64,000 bases of DNA, taken from positions 1 to 64,000 of the forward strand of contig SVPZ01000008.1 of the NCBI GenBank assembly GCA_015065605.1, read 5' to 3'. Of the stretch, positions 34,232 to 42,650 are shown one piece after another. Each line of letters opens with the position of its first letter. Position 1 is the first letter of the stretch. The translations under genes and the position numbers were made by a program. The DNA is from Oscillospiraceae bacterium (GTDB lineage: Bacteria > Bacillota > Clostridia > Oscillospirales > Acutalibacteraceae). Below the pieces are notes generated by a model. That model was not told where the DNA came from. It searched no databases and saw nothing but the letters and a program-made list of their open reading frames with translations.

Positions 34232-35986
34232 TTAATAATTATATTTCTTACGAGCGGTGTAAGTAGTATGAAGAGCTTCGTGAGCCTTGTGGCAACCGTA
34301 AGATTCGAACCACTTGCCTTCGCCGTAGAGTTCCTTAATGATAGGTGATTCGTGAGATTTTCTTAAAGTCATAGCTTCATCCTGATCATAAAGAGCTTTA
34401 GCACGAACAGCCTTGAGATCAACAGTGTCGCGAACGTACTGAGGCTGAATGGGCTGACCGCCGCCATTTACACAGCCGCCGGGGCATCCCATGATTTCAA
34501 CGAATGCCCAACCTTCAGGATTACCAGCCTTAATCTTGTCCATAACCTCTTTTGCAGCCTGAGCACCACTTGCAACAGCAACTTTAAGCTCGGTACCACC
34601 AAGATTAACGGATGCTTCTTTAAGACCCTTAGTACCTCTAACTGCTTCAAGAGCAACAACGGTATTATCATTGCCTGTGAGCCAGTCATTAGCGGTACGA
34701 ACAGCAGCTTCCATAACACCACCGGTAGCGCCGAAGATAACGGCAGCACCTGTAGCAGTATCACCAAGAGGATTATCAAACTTCTCATCAGCAAGTGCAG
34801 TAAAGTTGATACCGGCTCTCTGAATCATACGAGCAAGTTCTCTTGTAGTGATAGCAATGTCAACGTCGGGAAGACCGGCAGCGTTTTCATCATCTCTGCC
34901 GATTTCGAACTTCTTAGCAGTACAGGGCATTACAGATACAACAACGATTTTGTTAGGATCAATGTCTGCTTTTTCAGCATAATAAGTCTTAATCATAGCA
35001 CCGGTCATCTGCTGAGGAGATTTACAACTGGAAAGATGATCAATCATATTGGGATAGAAATATTCGCAGAACTTAACCCAACCGGGAGAACAAGAAGTAA
35101 TCATAGGAAGAACACCTTTGTTCTTGATTCTTTCAACAAGTTCGTTCGCTTCTTCGACAATGGTAAGGTCAGCACCGAAGTTGGTATCAAACACCTTATC
35201 AAAGCCGAGTCTTCTGAGAGCAGCAACCATCTTACCTTCTACGTTAGTACCGATAGGCATACCGAATGCTTCACCAAGAGTAGCGCGGATTGCAGGAGCA
35301 ACCTGAACTACAACGAACTTATCAGCATCGTTAAGAGCTTCCCAGATAGGAGCGGTATCATCCTTTTCGGTAAGAGCACCGGTAGGACAGACAGCGGTAC
35401 ACTGACCGCAAGAAATACAAGGAACGTCGTTAAGATCCTTCTTGAATGCACATCCGATAGAAGTATCAATACCACGGTCGTTAGCGCCGATAACGCTTAC
35501 GTACTGTTCATCACAAACAGCTACGCAACGACGACAAAGGATACACTTGTTGTTATCTCTAACAAGGTGTGCAGAAGAAGTATCGAGTTCATACTTAGGA
35601 CGGAAGCCTTCGAATGCGCCACCATCTACACCGTATTCCATACAGAGTTTCTGTAATTCACAGTTAGTAGAACGTACACAAGAAAGACATCTCTTATCAT
35701 GAGTAGAGAGGATAAGTTCAAGAGTAGTCTTACGAGCCTTTTGAACTTTTTCGGTGTTTGTCTGGATTTCCATACCTTCGGCAACGGGATGTACACAAGC
35801 AGCAACAAGACCTCTTGCACCGGTAGCTTCAACTACACAAATACGACAAGCGCCGATTTCATTCTTTTCTTTCATAAAGCAAAGAGTAGGAATTTCTACT
35901 CCTGCAATTCTGGCAGCCTCAAGAATAGTGGAGCCTTTCGGCACACTAACGGCAATACCGTTTACTTTAACATTAAGCATTTCCAT
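34232..35986 (-). CDS. hydA: NADH-dependent [FeFe]-hydrogenase, catalytic subunit
   Basis: A 584-aa hydrogenase. An N-terminal [2Fe-2S] ferredoxin domain (C at about 36, 47, 50, 63), a His-Cys3 [4Fe-4S] motif around HDKRCLSCVRSTNCELQKLC, and two [4Fe-4S] motifs (CILCRRCVAVC and CISCGQCTAVC) lead to the H-cluster domain. Its three signatures are canonical: ITSCSPGWVKF, MPCTAKKFE and EIMGCPGGCVNGGGQP. This is the M3-type enzyme of multimeric, often electron-bifurcating complexes with the NuoF-like and NuoE-like subunits of the same operon, producing H2 from NADH and reduced ferredoxin. It is the last gene of the operon, 18 bases after hydB. Confidence 0.95.
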   Translation of the reverse strand: MEMLNVKVNGIAVSVPKGSTILEAARIAGVEIPTLCFMKEKNEIGACRICVVEATGARGLVAACVHPVAEGMEIQTNTEKVQKARKTTLELILSTHDKRCLSCVRSTNCELQKLCMEYGVDGGAFEGFRPKYELDTSSAHLVRDNNKCILCRRCVAVCDEQYVSVIGANDRGIDTSIGCAFKKDLNDVPCISCGQCTAVCPTGALTEKDDTAPIWEALNDADKFVVVQVAPAIRATLGEAFGMPIGTNVEGKMVAALRRLGFDKVFDTNFGADLTIVEEANELVERIKNKGVLPMITSCSPGWVKFCEYFYPNMIDHLSSCKSPQQMTGAMIKTYYAEKADIDPNKIVVVSVMPCTAKKFEIGRDDENAAGLPDVDIAITTRELARMIQRAGINFTALADEKFDNPLGDTATGAAVIFGATGGVMEAAVRTANDWLTGNDNTVVALEAVRGTKGLKEASVNLGGTELKVAVASGAQAAKEVMDKIKAGNPEGWAFVEIMGCPGGCVNGGGQPIQPQYVRDTVDLKAVRAKALYDQDEAMTLRKSHESPIIKELYGEGKWFESYGCHKAHEALHTTYTARKKYNY

Positions 35987-36004
35987 AATTATTAGGCTCC
36001 TTTC

Positions 36005-37822
36005 TTATTTCTTAGAGATTGCTTTAAACTTACATGTACCGATACAAGCGCCACACTTAACGCACTTATCAGTATCGATAACGAAGGAAGCGAGTTTATG
36101 ACCGGGAGCGATGTAATCGGTACGTTTGATAGCATCTGCAGGACACTGCTTAGCACACATACCGCAACCAATACATTTATCCTTATCAATGTCAAATACG
36201 AGAAGATTCTTACATACACCTGCAGGACACTTCTTATCTACAACGTGAGCGATATATTCGTCACGGAAGAAGTTAAGAGTAGCAAGTACCGGGTTAGGAG
36301 CAGTCTGACCGAGACCGCAGAGAGAGTTCTGCTTGATGTAGTTACAGAGTTCTTCAAGCTTGTCGATATCTTCAAGAGTGCCCTTACCTTCGGTAATTTT
36401 ATCGAGCATTTCGAGAAGTCTCTTGGTACCAACACGGCAAGGAGTACACTTACCGCAGGATTCATCAACGGTAAATTCGAGGAAGAATTTAGCCATATCA
36501 ACCATACAGGTATCTTCGTCCATAACAATAAGACCACCGGAACCCATCATACAACCGATAGCGGTAAGGTTATCATAGTCAACTTCGGTATCCATAAGAC
36601 TTGCGGGGATACAGCCACCGGAAGGACCACCTGTCTGAGCAGCCTTAAACTTTTTACCGTTAGGAATACCACCGCCGATATCGTAAATGATATGACGGAG
36701 AGTTGTACCCATAGGAATTTCTACAAGACCGGTATTTTCGATGTTACCACCGAGAGCGAATACCTTAGTACCCTTACTTCTTTCAGTACCCATAGAAGCA
36801 AACCAATCGGCACCACGAAGGATAATCTGAGGAATGTTAGCAAATGTTTCAACGTTATTTTCGCAGGTAGGAGATTCATAAAGACCCTTAACTGCAGGAT
36901 AAGGAGGACGAGGACGGGGTTCGCCACGCTTACCTTCAATAGAAGCCATAAGAGCAGTTTCTTCACCACAAACGAAAGCGCCTGCGCCAAGACGGATATG
37001 AAGATCAAAATCAAAACCGGAACCGAAAATATTCTTACCTAAAAGACCGTATTCTCTTGCCTGAGCAATAGCGATAGCAAGTCTTCTAACAGCGATAGGA
37101 TACTCGGCACGAACGTATACGTAACCCTGAGTAGCGCCAACTGCGTAACCGCAGATAGCCATAGCTTCAATAATACAGTGGGGGTCACCTTCCAATACGG
37201 AACGGTCCATAAATGCACCGGGGTCACCCTCGTCGGCATTACAAACAACGTATTTCTGAGGAGCCTTGTTAGGAGCAGTAAGAGCCCATTTACGACCTGT
37301 GGGGAATCCACCGCCGCCACGACCACGAAGACCGGAGTCGGTAACAACCTTAATGACGTCTTCAGGAGTCATTTCAGTAAGAACCTTGCCAAGTGCTGCG
37401 TAACCATCCATACCGATGTATTCATCAATATCCTCAGGATTGATTACACCGCAGTTACGGAGAACAACACGGTTCTGAGTTTTATAGAAAGCAGTATCGT
37501 TAAGAGAGAGATTAGCAATTTCTTTCTCTTCAGATGCACCGTCGGTATATACCAAACGTTCAACGATACGACCTTTAAGAAGATGTTCGCTAACGATTTC
37601 AGCAACATCTTCAGCAGTGACACGGCTGTAGAAAGTTCCTTCAGGATGAACTATAACTACAGGACCGAGTGCGCAAAGACCGAAACAACCGGTCTGCACA
37701 ATCTTGATTTCTTCGGAAAGACCATTCTTTTCGAGCTGCTCAACAAAAGCCTGCTGAATAGACTGACTGCCCGAAGAGGTACATCCGGTACCGCCGCAAA
37801 TAAGTACATGTGCGCGAATCAT
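36005..37822 (-). CDS. hydB: NADH-binding NuoF-like hydrogenase subunit (HydB/HndC)
   Basis: A 605-aa flavoprotein subunit. An N-terminal thioredoxin-like [2Fe-2S] domain (CGGTGCTSSGS ... CFGLCALGP, 1-90) precedes the NuoF core with the NADH/FMN motifs GLRGRGGGGFPTGRKW and CNADEGDPGAFMDR, the [4Fe-4S] motif ESCGKCTPCRVG, and two C-terminal ferredoxin clusters (CIGCGMCAKQC, CVKCGACIGTC). It oxidises or reduces NAD(H) and passes electrons to the hydrogenase subunit; in characterised homologues it takes part in flavin-based electron bifurcation. The length is standard. Confidence 0.95.
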   Translation of the reverse strand: MIRAHVLICGGTGCTSSGSQSIQQAFVEQLEKNGLSEEIKIVQTGCFGLCALGPVVIVHPEGTFYSRVTAEDVAEIVSEHLLKGRIVERLVYTDGASEEKEIANLSLNDTAFYKTQNRVVLRNCGVINPEDIDEYIGMDGYAALGKVLTEMTPEDVIKVVTDSGLRGRGGGGFPTGRKWALTAPNKAPQKYVVCNADEGDPGAFMDRSVLEGDPHCIIEAMAICGYAVGATQGYVYVRAEYPIAVRRLAIAIAQAREYGLLGKNIFGSGFDFDLHIRLGAGAFVCGEETALMASIEGKRGEPRPRPPYPAVKGLYESPTCENNVETFANIPQIILRGADWFASMGTERSKGTKVFALGGNIENTGLVEIPMGTTLRHIIYDIGGGIPNGKKFKAAQTGGPSGGCIPASLMDTEVDYDNLTAIGCMMGSGGLIVMDEDTCMVDMAKFFLEFTVDESCGKCTPCRVGTKRLLEMLDKITEGKGTLEDIDKLEELCNYIKQNSLCGLGQTAPNPVLATLNFFRDEYIAHVVDKKCPAGVCKNLLVFDIDKDKCIGCGMCAKQCPADAIKRTDYIAPGHKLASFVIDTDKCVKCGACIGTCKFKAISKK

Positions 37823-37842
37823 AAATTATACCTCCAAATTAA

Positions 37843-38205
37843 TTATCCGTTCTGAGCAGTAAACTCAGCAACAACTTTGCCGCCCTTTAAGTGCTTCTCG
37901 ATAACGGTAGCAGCTTTTTCAGCGGTCATATGAACGTAAGTAACCTTTTCACCATTCTGATGAACTTCAACGATGGGTTCATACTGGCAGAGACCGATAC
38001 AACCGGTCTGAGAAACAGCAACCTTGTCATTAAGGCCTGCTTCATTAACGCCTTCAACAAAAGCATTGAGAACAGGACGAGCACCGGCAGCGATACCGCA
38101 GGTAGCCATACCTACAACAACACGAATGTCGTCAACGCCTTCACGCATAACAACCTTGTTCTTCATTTTGTCTCTGATTGCCTGCAATTCAGCTAAAGTT
38201 TTCAT
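37843..38205 (-). CDS. Small (2Fe-2S) ferredoxin-like hydrogenase subunit (HndB type)
   Basis: A 120-aa thioredoxin-like ferredoxin. Its Cys pattern is MATCGIAAGA (one Cys where NuoE-type proteins have two) and TGCIGLCQYEP. It matches HndB-type subunits found between NuoE- and NuoF-like subunits in NADP- or NAD-linked hydrogenases. It lies 20 bases before hydB. With only three cysteines the cluster may use another ligand. Confidence 0.85.
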   Translation of the reverse strand: MKTLAELQAIRDKMKNKVVMREGVDDIRVVVGMATCGIAAGARPVLNAFVEGVNEAGLNDKVAVSQTGCIGLCQYEPIVEVHQNGEKVTYVHMTAEKAATVIEKHLKGGKVVAEFTAQNG

Positions 38206-38227
38206 AAGTATCTTCCTTCCTTTGCTA

Positions 38228-38785
38228 TTATATTGATTCGGATTGAAGGTATTGTTCTTTAAGATTACCTTCTATCCATTTAATAACTTCATAACTGTCA
38301 AGAGGTACGTCTTCAAGGACTTCTCTTAACTCTCTGGTATCAAGAGATATTTCATTGTCATTAGCAGTATGCTTATAGAGAAAATCGCAATCGGGATGAC
38401 CCTGTATAAGCGTTACTACGGTTGAAACAATATCACCAAGAGGTGTAAAATCTATATGTTTTTTATTAAAAACTGCTGTAACAGTTGTGCCATGATTAAC
38501 AGCATCATCAGTAATAGAAACGGATTCTATTTTAAAACTGCCACCTGTCATTTCCGCAGACATTTTGAGAAGCGGTATTCCCAGTCCGACCTTACGGGTA
38601 GTTCTCGTTGTATAAAACGGATCGGTAACACCCATTAATATTTCTTGAGTCATACCGCAACCATTATCCTTTATGACAAGAGTTAAGGTATCGTTACATT
38701 CAGTAAGTGAAATTTCGGTTAACGAAGCTTTTGCTTTTACCGAATTTTCTGCAACGTCAAGAATATTAAGCGATAATTCTTTCAT
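38228..38785 (-). CDS. GHKL ATPase-domain protein
   Basis: A 185-aa protein made almost entirely of a histidine-kinase-type ATP-binding domain: N box NILDVAENSVKA, G1 box DNGCGM, F-box-like DPFYTTR and G2 box VGLGIPLL. There is no dimerisation or sensor domain and no phosphoacceptor His, so it would work with a partner. It lies between a PHP gene and the HndB-like gene of the hydrogenase operon. Homologues accompany this class of hydrogenase cluster in many Clostridia; their role is unproven. Confidence 0.75.
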   Translation of the reverse strand: MKELSLNILDVAENSVKAKASLTEISLTECNDTLTLVIKDNGCGMTQEILMGVTDPFYTTRTTRKVGLGIPLLKMSAEMTGGSFKIESVSITDDAVNHGTTVTAVFNKKHIDFTPLGDIVSTVVTLIQGHPDCDFLYKHTANDNEISLDTRELREVLEDVPLDSYEVIKWIEGNLKEQYLQSESI

Positions 38786-38789
38786 CTAG

Positions 38790-39515
38790 TCACCTCAACA
38801 TTTCGAACAATTTATGTCTGACGATACTGCTGCTATAAGGAGTATCGTCAATTTCCAACCAATCGTTCTCATCTCTCATATCGGTTAAATAATGAGTATC
38901 GGAGCCTACAAGAACTTTTTTATCGGACAGATGATATTTTTTGGTATATTCTTCCCTGTTCTTGCTATCGTGAAATTCAACGCAAGAAAACACCGGACTT
39001 TCAGGCATCATACCCAAGGTTGCGATTATACCGTTCGCCTGTCGGTCAATATGTGCAGGATAACAAATACCCTCATATTTTTCGACTAGCTTAACAGCAT
39101 CATCAATCGATAAAGCCGTAGCTACAGGCAAGAAATTATCTTCAACCCCTATTACGTTGTCCTCACCATCCATAATCATTTGCTGACCGAAGATATCTAC
39201 TCGATTAGGAAAATGAGTTCTGAACGGATCAATTGCTTTATCAAATTCTAATGCTGTTTCTAAGAATTCAAACAAGCAGATAATATGTATATCTTCACTT
39301 GTAGTAAGTTCCATACCCGCTATTGGAATAATCCCGTTTCGTTTAGCCGCTTCAAAAAAAGCAGGACAGTTTTTGCAACTGTTATGGTCTGTTAGTGCCA
39401 TAATATTAATTCCGCACAATGATGCCATACCGGCAAGATTATTTGGAGTATTATCATCATCAGCACAAGGCGACAAACAGGAATGAACGTGAAAATCATA
39501 ATAATAACGGCTCAT
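38790..39515 (-). CDS. PHP-domain phosphoesterase of the hydrogenase operon
   Basis: A 241-aa PHP protein with metal motifs DFHVHSCLSPCAD, ALTDHNSC, GMELTTSED, the CYPAHIDRQ segment and LVGSDTHYL. An extra Cys pair (NSCKNCPAF) follows the second motif. PHP proteins hydrolyse phosphoesters. Overlap by four bases with the DRTGG gene and the conserved association with sensory hydrogenases suggest a signalling role, for example acting on a phosphoprotein or nucleotide; this is inference. Confidence 0.75.
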   Translation of the reverse strand: MSRYYYDFHVHSCLSPCADDDNTPNNLAGMASLCGINIMALTDHNSCKNCPAFFEAAKRNGIIPIAGMELTTSEDIHIICLFEFLETALEFDKAIDPFRTHFPNRVDIFGQQMIMDGEDNVIGVEDNFLPVATALSIDDAVKLVEKYEGICYPAHIDRQANGIIATLGMMPESPVFSCVEFHDSKNREEYTKKYHLSDKKVLVGSDTHYLTDMRDENDWLEIDDTPYSSSIVRHKLFEMLR

Positions 39516-39838
39516 AAGCCTAACTCCGCAAGAACCTTAGCAGATTCATAAGAAGTTTTATCGGTAGTTAAAACATTAATTCCTTTTAAATCAGCTTGTT
39601 CTAAAACATCTGCATCCAAATCGACACCTTCGGTTAAAATAACGCAAGATACGTCAACTAAACTTGCAACGGCAATTACGTTAATATTAGACATAATCGT
39701 TAACCAAACGTTATCGCATTGAGCACTGCTCATCACCCAACTTAATAAATCACCAATATAAACGCCATCTATTTTTCTATTGGGATCAGGCATAACTATT
39801 GATTTAAAACCATAATCTAAAAGGGATGCAACCGTCAT
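39512..39838 (-). CDS. DRTGG-domain protein (first copy in operon order after hydS)
   Basis: A 108-aa single-domain protein with the DRTGG-type pattern (GVYIGDLLSWVM, VSCVILTEG, NVLTTDKTSYE). Such domains occur next to CBS domains and in phosphotransacetylases and may bind nucleotides or phosphorylated ligands. It overlaps both neighbours by four bases (hydS and the PHP gene), so production is coupled. Confidence 0.75.
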   Translation of the reverse strand: MTVASLLDYGFKSIVMPDPNRKIDGVYIGDLLSWVMSSAQCDNVWLTIMSNINVIAVASLVDVSCVILTEGVDLDADVLEQADLKGINVLTTDKTSYESAKVLAELGL

Positions 39839-41103
39839 TCGTTTTCACTCCACAAATTCTTACAAAGAATACAGTCTTTAACATCAGCCAGACCTTTGAT
39901 AACGTCTTCTGCAAATGCACGACAAGTCGGAGCACCGCACGAACCGCAATCAATGCCAGGCAAAGCTTTTCTAAGTTTTTGAATATCAGCCATCATTCTC
40001 ATTGACTCAGCCATACTATCGCTCAGCCTGCTGATCGGCTTATATTCGGGAAGATCATTAAAGAAATATTCATCAGGTATGTACCTTTTTTCTTCCTTAG
40101 ACAGAAAGTTTTGCGATACCGGCAGATATCGTTTCAAACTATGCAAACGAGCTTTAGCAATAAAAGGATTTTGCATAGTCATAGCTCCACCTACACAACC
40201 ACCGGTACAGGCATTCAGTTCAATAAATTTAAGGGGCGGAATATTTCCGTTTTCTATTTGGTCAAGAACACGGTTAACGTTTTCTATACCGTCAGCCGCT
40301 AAATATCCTTCATTGAATACAGCGGTTGATTCGCCACCACTGGAAGCCCAACCAATACCTATCATACCCGATTCGGATAGAGCAAGAGGCTCAACATCCT
40401 GTTTCATTTCATTAATGAGCAAAAAGTAAATGTCGCTTATGGAAACAACCTCATCAACTTGACTTTTATAATCAGCAAAACCGTTTTTAACATAACTTGC
40501 CTTTGCGGGACAAGGAGAAATAAAACAAACGCCAATATCTTCGTCTTTAAGTTCGGGGTGTTTCACTTTTGCACGTTCTCTCGCGAGTCTCGCCGCAACC
40601 TCCATTGGAGGAAGCATTCGCATTACGTGCTCGTTTAAAGATGGAAAACGAAGTCCTATAAGTCTGACTACAACCGGACACGCAGAACTTATAACAGGTA
40701 ACTTTATACCGTCAGTTTTTAAATACTGACGAGTATATGCTGAAACAAGTTCAGCGGCTTTTGAAACCTCAAAAACGTCGTCAAATCCTATTTTCAAAAG
40801 TCCGTCGAGAACATAATCAACATCTTCAAGATTTTCGAATTGTCCATAAAGAGATGGTGCAGGAAGCGCGATTTTCCATTTAAAGCGTTCCATAGAATCG
40901 AGTTTTGAACACACCGCTTTTTTAGCATTGTGTGGACAAACTCGTATGCACTCTCCACAATCAATACAACGTTCCTGATTTATAACGGCACGACCGTCAT
41001 GAATTCGGATAGCTTCAGTAGGACAACGTCTTAAACAAGTAGTACAGCCGGTACATTTATTAGGATCCAGCTGAACGGAATGTTCGTAAGTGTACATAGT
41101 CAA
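39835..41103 (-). CDS. Putative sensory [FeFe]-hydrogenase (HydS-like)
   Basis: A 422-aa protein. Two N-terminal [4Fe-4S] motifs (CTGCTTCLRRC, CIDCGECIRVC) are followed by an H-cluster domain with altered signatures: ISSACPVVV, ISPCPAKAS and ELNACTGGCVGG. The four cluster cysteines remain, while the catalytic-pocket residues of HydA (TSCSPGW, MPCTAKK, GCPGGC) differ, as in sensory hydrogenases. A C-terminal CxxCxxPxC four-cysteine domain (CGSCGAPTCRAF ... C) like that of RnfB and CO dehydrogenase subunits follows, in place of a PAS domain. It probably senses H2 or redox state and passes the signal to the GHKL, PHP and DRTGG proteins around it. Confidence 0.8.
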   Translation of the reverse strand: MTMYTYEHSVQLDPNKCTGCTTCLRRCPTEAIRIHDGRAVINQERCIDCGECIRVCPHNAKKAVCSKLDSMERFKWKIALPAPSLYGQFENLEDVDYVLDGLLKIGFDDVFEVSKAAELVSAYTRQYLKTDGIKLPVISSACPVVVRLIGLRFPSLNEHVMRMLPPMEVAARLARERAKVKHPELKDEDIGVCFISPCPAKASYVKNGFADYKSQVDEVVSISDIYFLLINEMKQDVEPLALSESGMIGIGWASSGGESTAVFNEGYLAADGIENVNRVLDQIENGNIPPLKFIELNACTGGCVGGAMTMQNPFIAKARLHSLKRYLPVSQNFLSKEEKRYIPDEYFFNDLPEYKPISRLSDSMAESMRMMADIQKLRKALPGIDCGSCGAPTCRAFAEDVIKGLADVKDCILCKNLWSENE

Positions 41104-41124
41104 ATAACTCCACTTTTATTTTTT

Positions 41125-41550
41125 TCAGCAGAGATTCACTCTCATCGTAATGGTAGTTCCTTCACCCACAACCGTGCTTATATCCATACTGTCGGTATAA
41201 CGTTTCATGTTAGGAAGACCCATTCCGGCGCCAAAGCCTAAAGAACGGATTCCGTCAGGCGCAGTAGAAAAGCCTTCCTGCATTGCCTGTTCAACGTTTT
41301 TAATACCCGGTCCTTTATCTTCAAGAATGATTTCAATATAGTCTTCAGTAACCTTAACGATTGCTTCACCGCCCTTGGCGTGAATAACCATATTAATTTC
41401 ACCTTCATACATAGCAATAGATACACGACGAATAATTTCAGAAGGAATACCTAACTGACGCAGGTTTTTCTTTATCTGAACAGAAGCCTGACCTGCTGAT
41501 GTGAAATCGTCTCCGTCTACATCAAAACGGAAAATAAGTTCATCAGACAT
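41125..41550 (-). CDS. RsbW-like anti-sigma/serine kinase-type ATPase
   Basis: A 141-aa GHKL ATPase of the anti-sigma factor type: N box SIAMYEGEINMVIHA, G1 EDKGPGI and G2 GFGAGMGLPNM. The start at 41550 follows AAGGG by 5 bases; a longer open frame overlaps the upstream DRTGG gene and lacks a ribosome binding site. Such proteins phosphorylate partner proteins or bind sigma factors. Here it is co-transcribed with a sensory hydrogenase, so it is a likely output element of the sensor. Confidence 0.78.
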   Translation of the reverse strand: MSDELIFRFDVDGDDFTSAGQASVQIKKNLRQLGIPSEIIRRVSIAMYEGEINMVIHAKGGEAIVKVTEDYIEIILEDKGPGIKNVEQAMQEGFSTAPDGIRSLGFGAGMGLPNMKRYTDSMDISTVVGEGTTITMRVNLC

Positions 41551-41551
41551 A

Positions 41552-41899
41552 TCAGCCCTTCTTTCCGATAAGACCGCCCTGATAGAGCAAACCGCAGGCA
41601 TCATACATACGCTTTGCGCTGGAAAGCAACACTATATTACTTTCTCTGGCAAGTTCAAGCATCTCATCGCTAGGCTTTTTAGAACGCACAAACACAATGC
41701 ATCTCATATCCATCATTTCTGCGGTGCGGATAACCTGAGGGTTTACAAGCCCTGTAAGAAGAACCGCTTGATCTTTTACGTATGCGAGAACGTCGCTCAT
41801 CATATCGCTGCCGCAAGCAGAATATACGTGACTTCCTACAAGTTCTTCACAGCATAAAACCTCAGCTTCAAGTATTTCTTTGATAGTACTTATCTTCAT
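41552..41899 (-). CDS. DRTGG-domain protein (second copy)
   Basis: A 115-aa protein of the same type as the one at 39512-39838 (ACGSDMMSDVLAYVKDQAVLLTGL, VRSKKPSDEMLELA). The gene ends one base before the anti-sigma-like gene. Two DRTGG proteins paired with two GHKL ATPases in one operon suggest two matched pairs. Confidence 0.75.
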   Translation of the reverse strand: MKISTIKEILEAEVLCCEELVGSHVYSACGSDMMSDVLAYVKDQAVLLTGLVNPQVIRTAEMMDMRCIVFVRSKKPSDEMLELARESNIVLLSSAKRMYDACGLLYQGGLIGKKG

Positions 41900-41928
41900 A
41901 ACATTCGTTTTCCTTTAAGAAACAAGAA

Positions 41929-42426
41929 TTAATCAGCGTATTTTGCTATAATTCCGGCTATATCATCACCGGTAAGTCTGCCGTAAACATCTTCATTAAC
42001 GGTAAGAACGGGAGCAAGTCCGCAAGCACCGATACAGCGACATGCAGTTAACGAGAACTTTCCGTCAGCAGTACATTCGTCAGCACCGATTCCAAGGGCT
42101 TCCTCAAGTTTCTCCATAAGTATGCCTGCGCCTTTAACGTAACAAGCAGTACCAAGACATACGGAGATGTTGTACTTACCCTTAGGAGAAAGAGAAAACT
42201 GAGCGTAGAAGGTTGCTACACCGAAAATCTTCTCCATAGGAACTTCCATCCCCTCAGAAATAATTTCCTGTACTTCGATTGGAAGATATCCGTAGATGTC
42301 CTGAGCTTCCTGCATTACAGAGATAAGAAGACTTTTATCATGTTTCTTTTCATCAATAATTTTGCGAAGCTTAGCTTCCTGTTCGGGAGTACCGTTGAAG
42401 GGATAATTGCTAATCTTTTTTTGCAT
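41929..42426 (-). CDS. hydC: NuoE-like [2Fe-2S] hydrogenase subunit (HydC/HndA)
   Basis: A 165-aa thioredoxin-fold ferredoxin subunit. The four cluster cysteines are in CLGTACYVKGA and CRCIGACGLAP. The N-terminal helical part (LISVMQEAQDIYGYLP) is typical of NuoE. It completes the HydABC-type complex with the NuoF-like and HydA subunits. The ATG at 42426 lies 9 bases after AGGAGG; the open frame extends through the ribosome binding site itself. It is the first gene of the ten-gene operon. Confidence 0.93.
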   Translation of the reverse strand: MQKKISNYPFNGTPEQEAKLRKIIDEKKHDKSLLISVMQEAQDIYGYLPIEVQEIISEGMEVPMEKIFGVATFYAQFSLSPKGKYNISVCLGTACYVKGAGILMEKLEEALGIGADECTADGKFSLTACRCIGACGLAPVLTVNEDVYGRLTGDDIAGIIAKYAD

Positions 42427-42509
42427 TTGCCATTTCCTCCTTAGCAAAAATATTCAGTTGGTGGTATGCCTAAACACTCTTTCGGCAGAATACTCCATAC
42501 TTGCATAAG

Positions 42510-42538
42510 ATTATACCACACTATTAAAAATATTTCTA
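42510..42538 (-). promoter_or_regulatory. Promoter of the hydrogenase operon
   Basis: An extended -10 TGGTATAAT (complement of 42510-42518) with a weak -35 TAGAAA (complement of 42533-42538) at 17 bases. The leader to the first gene is about 75 bases. The weak -35 suggests regulation. Confidence 0.55.
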
Positions 42539-42555
42539 CCCCTTTTTTAAGAAAA

Positions 42556-42573
42556 ATGTTATTTTTTTAACAT
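42556..42573. promoter_or_regulatory. Possible Rex operator
   Basis: ATGTTA-TTTTTT-TAACAT is an 18-base inverted repeat that agrees with the clostridial Rex pattern TTGTTAA-N4-TTAACAA at the TGTTA/TAACA core and differs at the ends. Rex senses NADH/NAD and controls fermentation and hydrogenase genes. It lies about 20 bases upstream of the hydrogenase -35 and also upstream of the plus-strand methyltransferase promoter. Confidence 0.35.
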
Positions 42574-42595
42574 ATTTTTTAAAACTTTGCAAATA

Positions 42596-42624
42596 TTGAC
42601 AAAAAAGCTTTTATATTTTAAAAT
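42596..42624 (+). promoter_or_regulatory. Promoter of the RNA methyltransferase gene
   Basis: Consensus TTGACA (42596-42601), a 17-base spacer and TAAAAT (42619-42624), 26 bases before the ATG at 42651. Confidence 0.65.
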
Positions 42625-42650
42625 ATTTATTGTCTAAAGGAAGTGATAAT

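Noticed and set aside
34302..34311. tRNA T-arm-like GGTTCGAATC on the minus strand
   Set aside because: It lies inside the hydA coding sequence (codons for Trp-Phe-Glu-Ser) and no acceptor, D or anticodon arms surround it.
35036..37855. Several long plus-strand open frames opposite the hydrogenase genes
   Set aside because: The minus-strand genes are certain from their cluster motifs. The plus-strand frames are threonine- and serine-rich mirror translations without ribosome binding sites.
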